A stretch of DNA of 64,000 bases from assembly GCF_000744835.1 (NCBI RefSeq), contig NZ_JQMS01000001.1, positions 3,658,001-3,722,000 on the forward strand, in the 5' to 3' direction. Positions 36,228 to 43,605 of this stretch are shown here, piece after piece. The notes beneath the pieces are model-generated. The model was not told where the DNA came from. It did no database searches and saw nothing but the letters and a program-made list of their open reading frames with translations. Position 1 is the first letter of the stretch. The number at the start of each line of letters is the position of its first letter. Origin of the DNA: Flavobacterium sp. 83. GTDB taxonomy: Bacteria; Bacteroidota; Bacteroidia; Flavobacteriales; Flavobacteriaceae. The translations under genes were made by a program, and so were the position numbers.

Positions 36228-37001
36228 TTAATTTTTCGTATTCAGTTTTCGAAGTTTAATTGCCGTTAAAACTTTCTTGGTATACAAAGGAAAATCCGCA
36301 TTTTGTATCCAACTAAAATAACCCGGCTCAGTTTCCAGAATTTTATCGACTTTCACTCCTTTGTGTTTTCCAAAAGTAAAAATCTCTTGATTATCTTTAT
36401 CAAAAGCAATCATTCCGGCAAAATCAGCAATTTTCTTTCTTGTGGTAAATTCCGATAATGATTTCATATCGTTTTCCAATTCAGGATAACGGTCTAATTG
36501 CGCTTTTAATATTTCGTAAGTGGCCATAGTATCCGCTTCAGCAGAATGTGCATTTTCGAGTGTTTTTCCACAATAAAATTTGTGCGCAGCACCTAATGTA
36601 CGTTCTTCCATTTTATGAAAAACGGTTTGCACATCTACAGAAACCCTGCCTTTCATATCAAAATCCACTCCGGCTCTCAACATTTCTTCGGCTAACAATG
36701 GAATATCAAATCGATCAGAATTAAATCCAGCCAAATCGCTGTCTTTAATCATATTATAAACTTGCGTCGCTAATTCATTAAAAGTAGGTTCATTAGCTAC
36801 TTTTTCATCGGTAATTCCGTGAACAGCGGTTGTTTGAGGTGGAATTGGAATGGTTGGATTCACTAACCAAGTTTTACTTTCTTTATTTCCGTTCGGAAAA
36901 ACTTTGAATATTGAGATTTCTACAATCCTATCTTTTCCTATGTCAATTCCTGTGGTTTCAAGATCGAAAAAGCAAATTGGTTTATTGAGTTTAAGTTCCA
37001 T
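36228..37001 (-). CDS. DEDDh 3'-5' exonuclease (DnaQ-like)
   Basis: This 257-residue protein has the exonuclease motifs FFDLETTGID (D and E of ExoI), NSDRFDIPLL (ExoII) and HSAEADTMATYEIL (ExoIII with the catalytic His). It resembles the epsilon-type exonucleases used for proofreading or repair. A C-terminal region (about 180-257, GKHKGVKVDKILETEPGYFSW) is a small extra domain often found in these proteins. A -7 box lies 21 bp upstream. Confidence 0.9.
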   Translation of the reverse strand: MELKLNKPICFFDLETTGIDIGKDRIVEISIFKVFPNGNKESKTWLVNPTIPIPPQTTAVHGITDEKVANEPTFNELATQVYNMIKDSDLAGFNSDRFDIPLLAEEMLRAGVDFDMKGRVSVDVQTVFHKMEERTLGAAHKFYCGKTLENAHSAEADTMATYEILKAQLDRYPELENDMKSLSEFTTRKKIADFAGMIAFDKDNQEIFTFGKHKGVKVDKILETEPGYFSWIQNADFPLYTKKVLTAIKLRKLNTKN

Positions 37002-37021
37002 TTTTAAATTTTGTGTGACTA

Positions 37022-37029
37022 CAAATATA
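37022..37029 (-). promoter_or_regulatory. TATATTTG -7 box upstream of exonuclease gene
   Basis: On the minus strand TATATTTG fits TAnnTTTG, 21 bp before the start codon. No convincing -33 TTG is at the usual distance. Confidence 0.45.
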
Positions 37030-37079
37030 GAAATTTGGGTTTGATTTTGTTTAAAGTTCCCAAAAATAATCCAAAAACA

Positions 37080-37115
37080 AAACCCGATTAATTTTCAAAA
37101 AAACTAATCGGGTTT
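37080..37115 (-). terminator. Terminator after the E2 gene
   Basis: Bases 37080-37090 (AAACCCGATTA) pair perfectly with 37105-37115 (TAATCGGGTTT). It lies 20 bp past the E2 stop codon on the minus strand, upstream of the exonuclease promoter. Confidence 0.8.
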
Positions 37116-37134
37116 AAATTGCATTTATGTGTGT

Positions 37135-38436
37135 TTAGAAATCTCTGTCGATATCAAAAGCTTCTAAGTATTCAGCTACTCGTTTTACAAAACTTCCTCC
37201 CAATGCACCATCTACAACTCTATGATCATAACTGTGAGACAGAAACATTTTTTGACGAATCCCGATAAAATCTCCTTCAGGAGTTTCGATTACTGCCGGC
37301 ATTTTACGAATTGCTCCAAGAGCTAAAATTCCAACTTGCGGCTGATTAATAATTGGCGTACCAAAAACACTTCCAAAAGTTCCCACATTCGTAACGGTAT
37401 AGGTTCCTCCTTGCGTATCGTCCGGTTTTAGTTTTCCTGCTTTTGCACGACCTCCTAAATCGTTTACTGCTTTTGCCATTCCAACTAAATTCAATTGATC
37501 TGCATTTTTAATAACCGGAACAATTAAGTTTCCGTTAGGTAATGAAGCCGCCATTCCAAGATTGATATTTTTCTTCTTGATGATAAAATCACCATCTACA
37601 GAAATATTCATTCCTGGGAAATCTTTCAGTGCTTTTGCAACTGCTTCCATGAAAATTGGAGTATAAGTCAACTTTTCTCCTTCTCTTTTTTCGAAAGCAA
37701 TTTTATTTTTTTCTCTCCATTTTACAATATTCGTCACGTCGACTTCGATGAACGATTGTACGTGAGCAGATGTTTGTACTGAAGCTGTCATATATCCAGC
37801 AATCAGCTTACGCATTCTGTCCATTTCTATGATTTCATCTCCACCACTTACAGATACCGGAGCTGCCTTTTGAGCAACTGGAACTGGAACTGTTTTTTGA
37901 ACTACAGCAACCGGAGTAGATACTACTGGCTGGCTAGTTCTATTTTTTACGTATTCTAAAATATCGTTTTTAGTAACTCTTCCTTCTTTACCTGTACCAG
38001 AAATTAATTCTAATTCAGCTATAGAAACCCCTTCTTCTTTGGCTATATTTTTAACCAATGGGGATAAGAATTTTTCAGAATTTGAGAAATCTACTGGAGC
38101 TGCAACACTTTCTTTGACTGCCTCCAAAGTTTTTTCAATTACCTCAACAGCAACTGGAGCTGAAATTTCTGCTACAGCTTCTGAAACAGTTGCTCCATCG
38201 GTCTCAATAATAGCGATGGTTTGTCCTACTTGAACCAAATCATCTTTACCAAACAATTGTTCCACTAAAACACCTGAAACTTCACTTGGCACTTCACTAT
38301 CGACTTTATCAGTAGCTATTTCAAGTACCGCTTCATCGGCTTCAATTTTGTCACCAACTTGTTTCAACCAATTTGTAATGGTCGCTTCTGCAACGCTTTC
38401 TCCCATTTTCGGAAGCTTTAATTCAAATCTTGCCAT
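37135..38436 (-). CDS. 2-oxo acid dehydrogenase E2 (dihydrolipoamide acyltransferase)
   Basis: This 433-residue protein has one lipoyl domain (lipoylated K44 in EIATDKVDSEVPS), an Ala/Val/Pro-rich linker, and an E3-binding domain (about 120-165, LVKNIAKEEGVSI...RVTKNDILEYV). The catalytic acyltransferase domain has H405 and D409 in DHRVVDGA. It is the core of a pyruvate, 2-oxoglutarate or branched-chain complex. The TDKVDSEVPS lipoyl motif and genes standing alone fit the branched-chain or 2-oxoglutarate type in Flavobacteriia. I cannot choose. Confidence 0.93.
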   Translation of the reverse strand: MARFELKLPKMGESVAEATITNWLKQVGDKIEADEAVLEIATDKVDSEVPSEVSGVLVEQLFGKDDLVQVGQTIAIIETDGATVSEAVAEISAPVAVEVIEKTLEAVKESVAAPVDFSNSEKFLSPLVKNIAKEEGVSIAELELISGTGKEGRVTKNDILEYVKNRTSQPVVSTPVAVVQKTVPVPVAQKAAPVSVSGGDEIIEMDRMRKLIAGYMTASVQTSAHVQSFIEVDVTNIVKWREKNKIAFEKREGEKLTYTPIFMEAVAKALKDFPGMNISVDGDFIIKKKNINLGMAASLPNGNLIVPVIKNADQLNLVGMAKAVNDLGGRAKAGKLKPDDTQGGTYTVTNVGTFGSVFGTPIINQPQVGILALGAIRKMPAVIETPEGDFIGIRQKMFLSHSYDHRVVDGALGGSFVKRVAEYLEAFDIDRDF

Positions 38437-38519
38437 ATTGTTAACCTAAAAGGTAATTTTGATTTTCAGTTTGCGAAATTACTAAATATTTTAAACATAA
38501 ATTACATTTAATGTAATTT

Positions 38520-39707
38520 TTACTCTATTTTTATAATCTCACCTCTTTCGTTACTATTATTACTTCCAATTAAAAAATTAGCGTTTTTTGGTATGATTTT
38601 AAAAGTAAATCCTTTATTCCTTGAAGATTCGAGAATTGCGATACATTCCTTGAAAGGAACGAATTCATTATCCAAAATAATTTCGGTTCCAGCCTTATTT
38701 CTTACCAATGACGAAATTACCATTTTTTCTGTTTTCAAATCATGAAATGCAACTTTTTTTTGCAAAATCAACTCTAATTTACTCCCCAATTTGTCATTTG
38801 ATGAATACAATAAGAATGATTTTGAATGGTTTTTTACTGCTGGGTTTCGAGAGGGCTTTCCTTGCAACATTTTTACAAAAGAAAAAAAGACAATTCCCAT
38901 CCTCATAAAAACAGTAAAAAATTCAGAAACTTTAAAATGCTTTTTATAGAAGAAATCCATCGCTTGCTGAAAGCGTTTCATGTAGGTTCCATCCTTAATT
39001 GTACTTTCTCCTTTATAATGAATTACTGTAGTTTCATGGAAATAATAATTGGACTTACCTTTTTGTAAAACCATATAAGACAAGTCAATATCATCTGAAT
39101 ACATGAAACAATCTTCATCAAAACCTCCCACTTCAAGATACAAATCTCTTTTCATGAACATAAATGCTCCTACAAGTATATCTACTTTTCCTGTTTGGTT
39201 TTCGTTTAAATGTGATGCGTAATATTTTCCGAATGTTTCTGACTTAGGAAACAACTGATACAAACCCATAATTTTTGTAAAAGCAACCCAAGGTGTAGGA
39301 ATGCCACGTTTACTTTCCGGCAGGAACTTCCCTGTTCCATCGATCAATTTACAGCCTAGGATTCCTAAATTATTCTTCTCGACTGCACTCGAAGTGACAA
39401 AATTTAAGATTTTAACAAACGTATCTTCGGCAACAACGGTATCTGGATTGAGAATGCAAATGTATTCCCCTTGCGCTTGGGCTACACCAATATTATTGCC
39501 TTTTGGGAAACCTACATTTTCTTTGTTTTTAATGAGTTTAACGTTTGAAAAACGCCGCTCCATCATTTCGCAACTATCATCTTTGGAATTATTATCGATT
39601 ACAATAATTTCGGCGTCAATGGTTTTCAATGCATTTTGAACACTTAACACACAGAGCTCCAGAAAGTAGCGAACGTTATAATTGAGAATAATGACGGATA
39701 GTTGCAT
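38520..39707 (-). CDS. Family 2 glycosyltransferase
   Basis: This 395-residue enzyme has the GT-A start VIILNYNVRYFLELCVLSV, IVIDNNSKDDS and NVGFPKGNNIG, typical of rhamnosyl-type GT2 transferases. DxD-like residues are in LNPDTVV, and GGFDEDCFMYSDDIDLSYMV is the usual acceptor-side motif. A hydrophobic helix lies near 265-280. It would transfer a sugar to a cell-surface polymer. Residues 104-112 (VTSSAVEKN) are encoded by a dispersed repeat. Confidence 0.9.
   Translation of the reverse strand: MQLSVIILNYNVRYFLELCVLSVQNALKTIDAEIIVIDNNSKDDSCEMMERRFSNVKLIKNKENVGFPKGNNIGVAQAQGEYICILNPDTVVAEDTFVKILNFVTSSAVEKNNLGILGCKLIDGTGKFLPESKRGIPTPWVAFTKIMGLYQLFPKSETFGKYYASHLNENQTGKVDILVGAFMFMKRDLYLEVGGFDEDCFMYSDDIDLSYMVLQKGKSNYYFHETTVIHYKGESTIKDGTYMKRFQQAMDFFYKKHFKVSEFFTVFMRMGIVFFSFVKMLQGKPSRNPAVKNHSKSFLLYSSNDKLGSKLELILQKKVAFHDLKTEKMVISSLVRNKAGTEIILDNEFVPFKECIAILESSRNKGFTFKIIPKNANFLIGSNNSNERGEIIKIE
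39374..39398 (-). repeat. Dispersed repeat inserted in frame in the GT2 gene
   Basis: On the coding strand GTCACTTCGAGTGCAGTCGA is followed by GAAGAA. It shares its first 11 bases and reading frame (VTSS) with the longer element inside the radical SAM gene. It is GC-richer than its surroundings. Confidence 0.6.
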
Positions 39708-39780
39708 TTTTCAAAGATATATTTTAAGATGCAAAGTCACAAAGATTCAAAGTTTAAAAAATACAAAAACATGCTTCTCC

Positions 39781-39856
39781 TTAGCCCCGATGGAAGGGAA
39801 AATCCTTTTTGTTCTTTCTTTAAGAACAAAAAGATTGGAATGACAGCGGGAACAAT
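39781..39856 (-). ncRNA. Hairpin repeat element, type I, copy 2
   Basis: On the minus strand this reads TTCCCGCTGTC ... AATCTTTTTGTTCTT, a loop, AAGAACAAAAAGGATT, then CCATCGGGGCTAAGG. The inner stem is perfect for about 15 bp. It lies in the 320-bp divergent gap between the GT2 and ABC-F genes. The remaining gap holds the ABC-F promoter and the simple repeat CAGTTTTCAG; the short frame at 39702-39956 overlaps this element and is not a gene. Confidence 0.6.
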
Positions 39857-39936
39857 ATGTCTAAATCAAAACAGATTATTCGGTCCTAAAATTAACCCAA
39901 AGTTTTCAGTTTTCAGATTACTTGAACCTCAAAAAC

Positions 39937-39966
39937 TTGAAACTTGGTATAAATGAATTACTTTTG
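39937..39966 (+). promoter_or_regulatory. Promoter of the ABC-F gene
   Basis: TTG (39937-39939), a 19-nt spacer and TACTTTTG (39959-39966) fit the Bacteroidetes -33/-7 promoter. The -7 box is 61 bp before the GTG start. Confidence 0.6.
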
Positions 39967-40027
39967 CAAAAAAGTTATGTTTCGCAACGAACTCATAGCT
40001 TCTAATTTATAACTCATACCCTACAAA

Positions 40028-41890
40028 GTGAATTACTTATCCGTAGAAAACATCTCGAAATCTTTTGGTGAACGTACATTGTTTAAAGACATCTCGTTTG
40101 GAATTAATAAAGATCAAAAAATTGCATTCATAGCCAAAAACGGCTCTGGAAAAACAACTATTATGAGTATCATTAACGGTTTGGAAGAATCGGATACAGG
40201 GAAAGTTGTTTTGAGAAAAGGCATAAAAATGGCTTTCCTATCGCAAAATAATAATTTGCAGGACGAATTGACTATTGAAGAAAGTATTTTCGCCTCGGAT
40301 AATGAGACGTTGAAAGTGATTGAAGCGTATGAAAAAGCGTTAGAAAATCCTGAAGATGAAGAAGCGTACCAAAAAGCTTTTGACGGAATGGATCAGCACA
40401 ATGCGTGGGATTTTGAGACACAGTACAAGCAAATTTTGTTCAAACTGAAGTTGGAAAATTTCAAACTGAAAGTAAAAAATCTTTCGGGTGGACAGAAAAA
40501 ACGTTTGTCATTAGCTATCATTTTGATTAATCGTCCTGATTTATTGATTCTGGATGAACCTACGAATCACTTGGATTTAGAGATGATTGAATGGCTGGAA
40601 AGCTATTTTGCCAAAGAAAATATTACCTTGTTTATGGTTACTCACGACCGTTTCTTCCTGGAGCGTGTTTGTAATGAAATCATTGAATTAGACAACGGAA
40701 AATTATACCAATACAAAGGAAATTACTCCTATTATTTAGAGAAAAAGGAAGAACGCATCGCATCTGAGAATTCTAGCGTGGATAAAGCGCAGAATCTTTT
40801 TGTAAAAGAACTGGAATGGATGCGTCGTCAGCCGAAAGCGAGAACGACAAAATCGAAATCGCGTCAGGATGATTTTTATGAAATTAAAGAAAAAGCACAA
40901 AGCCGTCGTCGTGAAAATAAAGTAGAGCTTGAAATTAACATGGAACGTATGGGAAGCAAGATTATTGAGCTTCACAAAATTTCCAAAAAATTCAAGGATC
41001 ATGTGATCATGGATAATTTCAGTTTTGATTTTCAACGTGGTGAACGCATTGGAATTATTGGTAAAAATGGAACCGGAAAATCGACTTTCTTGAATCTATT
41101 GACAGGAACTTTACCACTTGATGGCGGAAAAGTAGTGATTGGCGAAACAATAAAAGTGGGTTACTATACGCAAAGCGGAATCAACCCAAAACCGGGTCAG
41201 CGTGTGATTGATGTAATTAAAGAATACGGAGAATTTATTCCGTTGATGAAAGGGAAATTGATTTCGGCTTCACAATTGTTAGAGCGTTTCTTGTTTGATG
41301 CTAAAAAACAATATGATTTTGTCGATCGATTGAGTGGTGGAGAATTGAAACGTTTGTACTTGTGTACGGTTTTGATTCAGAATCCAAACTTCCTGATTCT
41401 GGATGAACCTACGAATGATTTGGATATCGTGACGCTTAATGTTTTAGAAAGCTTCCTTTTGGATTATCCGGGTTGTCTTTTAGTGGTTTCTCACGACCGA
41501 TATTTCATGGATAAAATCGTGGATCACTTGTTCATTTTTAGAGGTGATGGTGTGGTCGAGGATTTTCCTGGAAATTATTCTGATTTCAGAGCCTATGAAG
41601 ACAGCACAGATGTGGCTCAAAAAGAGGAAAACAAAGCCGAAAAGAAAGACTGGAAACAAAACAATCCAACTGGAAACCTGACATTCAACGAGCAAAAAGA
41701 ATTCCAGAAAACGGAACGAGAAATAAAAGATTTAGAGATTCAGAAAACAACTATTGAGCAACTGTTCTCAGATGGAAAAATTGCCGAAGCTGATATTGAA
41801 AAGAAAGCTAACGAATTGAAAAACATCATCAATAAAATTGAAGAGAAAGAAGAACGCTGGTTTGAGCTAAGTGCTAAGATAGAAGGATAA
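40028..41890 (+). CDS. ABC-F family ATPase (Uup/YfmR-like)
   Basis: This 620-residue cytoplasmic protein has two ABC cassettes: Walker A AKNGSGKTT and GKNGTGKST, signatures LSGGQKKR and LSGGELKR, Walker B LLILDEPTNHLD and FLILDEPTNDLD. A linker of about 80 residues lies between them, and a C-terminal coiled coil starts at about 545. ABC-F proteins act on the ribosome to resolve stalled translation. It starts at a GTG and has no membrane domain. Confidence 0.93.
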   Translation: MNYLSVENISKSFGERTLFKDISFGINKDQKIAFIAKNGSGKTTIMSIINGLEESDTGKVVLRKGIKMAFLSQNNNLQDELTIEESIFASDNETLKVIEAYEKALENPEDEEAYQKAFDGMDQHNAWDFETQYKQILFKLKLENFKLKVKNLSGGQKKRLSLAIILINRPDLLILDEPTNHLDLEMIEWLESYFAKENITLFMVTHDRFFLERVCNEIIELDNGKLYQYKGNYSYYLEKKEERIASENSSVDKAQNLFVKELEWMRRQPKARTTKSKSRQDDFYEIKEKAQSRRRENKVELEINMERMGSKIIELHKISKKFKDHVIMDNFSFDFQRGERIGIIGKNGTGKSTFLNLLTGTLPLDGGKVVIGETIKVGYYTQSGINPKPGQRVIDVIKEYGEFIPLMKGKLISASQLLERFLFDAKKQYDFVDRLSGGELKRLYLCTVLIQNPNFLILDEPTNDLDIVTLNVLESFLLDYPGCLLVVSHDRYFMDKIVDHLFIFRGDGVVEDFPGNYSDFRAYEDSTDVAQKEENKAEKKDWKQNNPTGNLTFNEQKEFQKTEREIKDLEIQKTTIEQLFSDGKIAEADIEKKANELKNIINKIEEKEERWFELSAKIEG

Positions 41891-41951
41891 AATTAGTATT
41901 CAGTGTTCAGTCTCAGTTTTCAGTACCGAACATCAATACTATTGAGTTTAC

Positions 41952-41992
41952 ACCCACAACAGAATTTTGATTTTGTTGTGGGTTTGTTTTTT
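41952..41992 (+). terminator. Terminator after ABC-F (CCACAACA family, inverted copy)
   Basis: ACCCACAACA (41952-41961) pairs with TGTTGTGGGT (41974-41983), followed by a T-rich run. The reverse complement of this hairpin, including the loop, nearly matches the terminators at 45342-45376 and 45941-45976. Confidence 0.8.
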
Positions 41993-42060
41993 GTAATAAA
42001 CTAATTCTAAATTCGTAAGAAAAATTAGAATTAATCAAAAGTCAGATTGGTGTTTTGTAG

Positions 42061-42129
42061 TTTATTTTATATATTTTTGAGAAAAGATAATGTATGCCTT
42101 TTATCAAACTTATATATAAGTTAGTGGCA
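42061..42129. repeat. Candidate cassette boundary 1 (leader plus GTTAGTGGCA)
   Basis: This segment ends ACTTATATATAAGTTAGTGG, then CAATTTT. A matching leader precedes the accessory gene at 56877 (ACCTATATACAAGTTGGCAG). The terminal GTTAGTGGCA (42120-42129) is the inverse of TGCCACTAAC found after the gene that follows. Confidence 0.5.
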
Positions 42130-42593
42130 ATTTTGCCGGAGCATTTAATTTAAAAAATAAACAATCACGCAATTCATCTAAAAAATTATATTTTAAGGAC
42201 TTAAAAGATTTTATAAAGAATACAATTTCATCAATTAGTATAGCAATTATTGAGAGTCAGGAGGAATTAAAAGATTATGGCGTAATTGTAAATCCTGAAA
42301 AAGTTGAGATCGGCAAAAGTGGTGAAAAACTTTTGAGAAGTGATGGATGGCGTTACATTCAAAACTTAGAATTTGATATTTTGGTAGGTGTTGAAGAACA
42401 GCAGAATGGAAATGGAAAAGCGGAATTGAAAGTCGCTGGATTTTTAAATATTGGAGGCGGAATTACAGACCAAAGCACAAGTCAAAATCAGAATCGCATA
42501 AAATTCAATATTCCTGTAGCATTTTCTACAACTGAAACTCCAGAAAATTACAAAGCAAAAAGTATAAAAGTTAAATCGTCAACAGTTTTATAA
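42120..42593 (+). CDS. Trypco2-like (trypsin-co-occurring) domain protein, start unclear
   Basis: The frame is open from the stop at 42117-42119 to 42593 (157 codons). It contains FKDLKDFIKNTISSISIAII, then EELKDYGVIVNPEKV and LEFDILVGVEE, and ends in a strand-rich RIKFNIPVAFS. This matches my memory of trypco2-type proteins, which occur in bacterial conflict and surveillance systems. No ATG, GTG or TTG occurs before the TTG at 42333, which would cut the domain in half. So either an unusual start codon is used or the 5' end was lost at the cassette boundary. The function is unknown. Confidence 0.5.
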   Translation, partial: VSGNFAGAFNLKNKQSRNSSKKLYFKDLKDFIKNTISSISIAIIESQEELKDYGVIVNPEKVEIGKSGEKLLRSDGWRYIQNLEFDILVGVEEQQNGNGKAELKVAGFLNIGGGITDQSTSQNQNRIKFNIPVAFSTTETPENYKAKSIKVKSSTVL

Positions 42594-42595
42594 AC

Positions 42596-42623
42596 TGCCA
42601 CTAACTGCCAAACGTTAGTGGCA
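42596..42623. repeat. Candidate cassette boundary 2 (attC-like hairpin)
   Basis: TGCCACTAAC (42596-42605) and GTTAGTGGCA (42614-42623) form a perfect 10-bp stem around an 8-nt loop. It starts 2 bp after the stop of the preceding gene. The arrangement of inverse core then core resembles an integron attC site, although the core does not match the classical GTTRRRY. Confidence 0.6.
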
Positions 42624-42660
42624 CTTTAAGCATAAAAAAAAAAAAATTAAAACAAACAAA

Positions 42661-43455
42661 ATGAAAAAAATTACATCTTTATTTTTATTTCTTATTACAT
42701 TCACAGTATTTGGACAAGAACAATTTTTCGTTGGGAAAGATGCTGATTTATTAATCGGTAAATCTGTTACGGTAAAAGAAGGAATTTCTTATTATTCTGG
42801 ATTTTACAAAAATGCCGAAATGACAAAAATATTATTCAAAAAAGGTACAGGAAATGACCCTGAAAAACTTATGGGAATAACATTTTCAGTTATTGGTTCT
42901 ATGAAACATCCGATAACATACAAAAATGATATTGTGCTTATTCTTGAAAATAAAGAGTTAGAAAAAGTATATTATTCATACGACCCAAAATATTCTGATT
43001 TATTTTTATTAAATGTAGTTGGTGGTTTTACTCCACCTGATAATTTTCTTTGCACAAGATTAATTTCTGAAAAAGATAAATTTTCATCGAAATTAACGAC
43101 AAATACCCCAACAGAATATGAATATTCAATAACCAAAGTAGAAGAAAATGGAGAAACAAGAATCTATTTAACATTACAATCATACGGAACAACATTAAAT
43201 ATTAATCAAAAAGGTCTTAAAATATTATTTTCTGACGGAACAGTTTTAACAAAACCTGACGCTAAAATTGATTACAAAATTGAAAGTCGCTTAAAAGGTT
43301 ACACCTACAGTTGCTTCTTAAAATTAGAAAAAGAAGACATTGTTGAATTCACAAATAAAACTATAACTGATTATTCATTATATATTTACGAAAGAAAATT
43401 AAAAAATTCAAATGCTTTTCAGTTAAAAGAATATTTAAAGTGTTTAGCAAGATAA
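42661..43455 (+). CDS. Secreted protein of unknown function
   Basis: I do not recognise this 264-residue protein. It has a signal peptide (MKKITSLFLFLITFTVFGQE) and a mature region rich in Lys, Thr and aromatic residues with strand-like alternation, including a repeat of GTTLNINQKGLKILFSDGT type. It has no membrane helix after the signal. The gene sits alone between two candidate cassette boundaries, with its stop 2 bp before the next boundary, and it begins right after an A-rich run. It should be periplasmic or surface-located. Confidence 0.75.
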   Translation: MKKITSLFLFLITFTVFGQEQFFVGKDADLLIGKSVTVKEGISYYSGFYKNAEMTKILFKKGTGNDPEKLMGITFSVIGSMKHPITYKNDIVLILENKELEKVYYSYDPKYSDLFLLNVVGGFTPPDNFLCTRLISEKDKFSSKLTTNTPTEYEYSITKVEENGETRIYLTLQSYGTTLNINQKGLKILFSDGTVLTKPDAKIDYKIESRLKGYTYSCFLKLEKEDIVEFTNKTITDYSLYIYERKLKNSNAFQLKEYLKCLAR

Positions 43456-43457
43456 AC

Positions 43458-43595
43458 TGCCACTAATCGCAATTTGGTAATGGCGAGTTTAGGCTTAATT
43501 TAAAGCTGATTTTGTACTTGAAAAATCAGTGTTTAACCGAAAATTAAGGCTTCCTTAATCCGGCAAATCGCCAAGTTGCCAAATGTTGTGCGTAA
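43458..43595. repeat. Candidate cassette boundary 3 (long imperfect palindrome)
   Basis: TGCCACTAAT (43458-43467) opens a region that folds back on itself: TGGCGAGTTTAGG with the later CAAATCGCCA, GGCTTAATTT with AAATTAAGGC, and CTGATTTT with AAAATCAG near the centre. It closes with GTTGTGCGTAA (43585-43595), whose inverse TACGCACAA appears at 45258-45266 at the end of the next gene. Length and symmetry are attC-like. Confidence 0.5.
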
Positions 43596-43605
43596 TTTGA
43601 CCAAA

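Noticed and set aside
39702..39956. 84-codon plus-strand open frame
   Set aside because: It lies across a hairpin element, simple repeats and the ABC-F upstream region, and its composition is not protein-like.
42596..42623. Ordinary terminator as the full explanation of the TGCCACTAAC hairpin
   Set aside because: There is no T-run after the stem, and the same arms occur singly at 42120 and 43458 at the edges of other genes, which a terminator would not explain.
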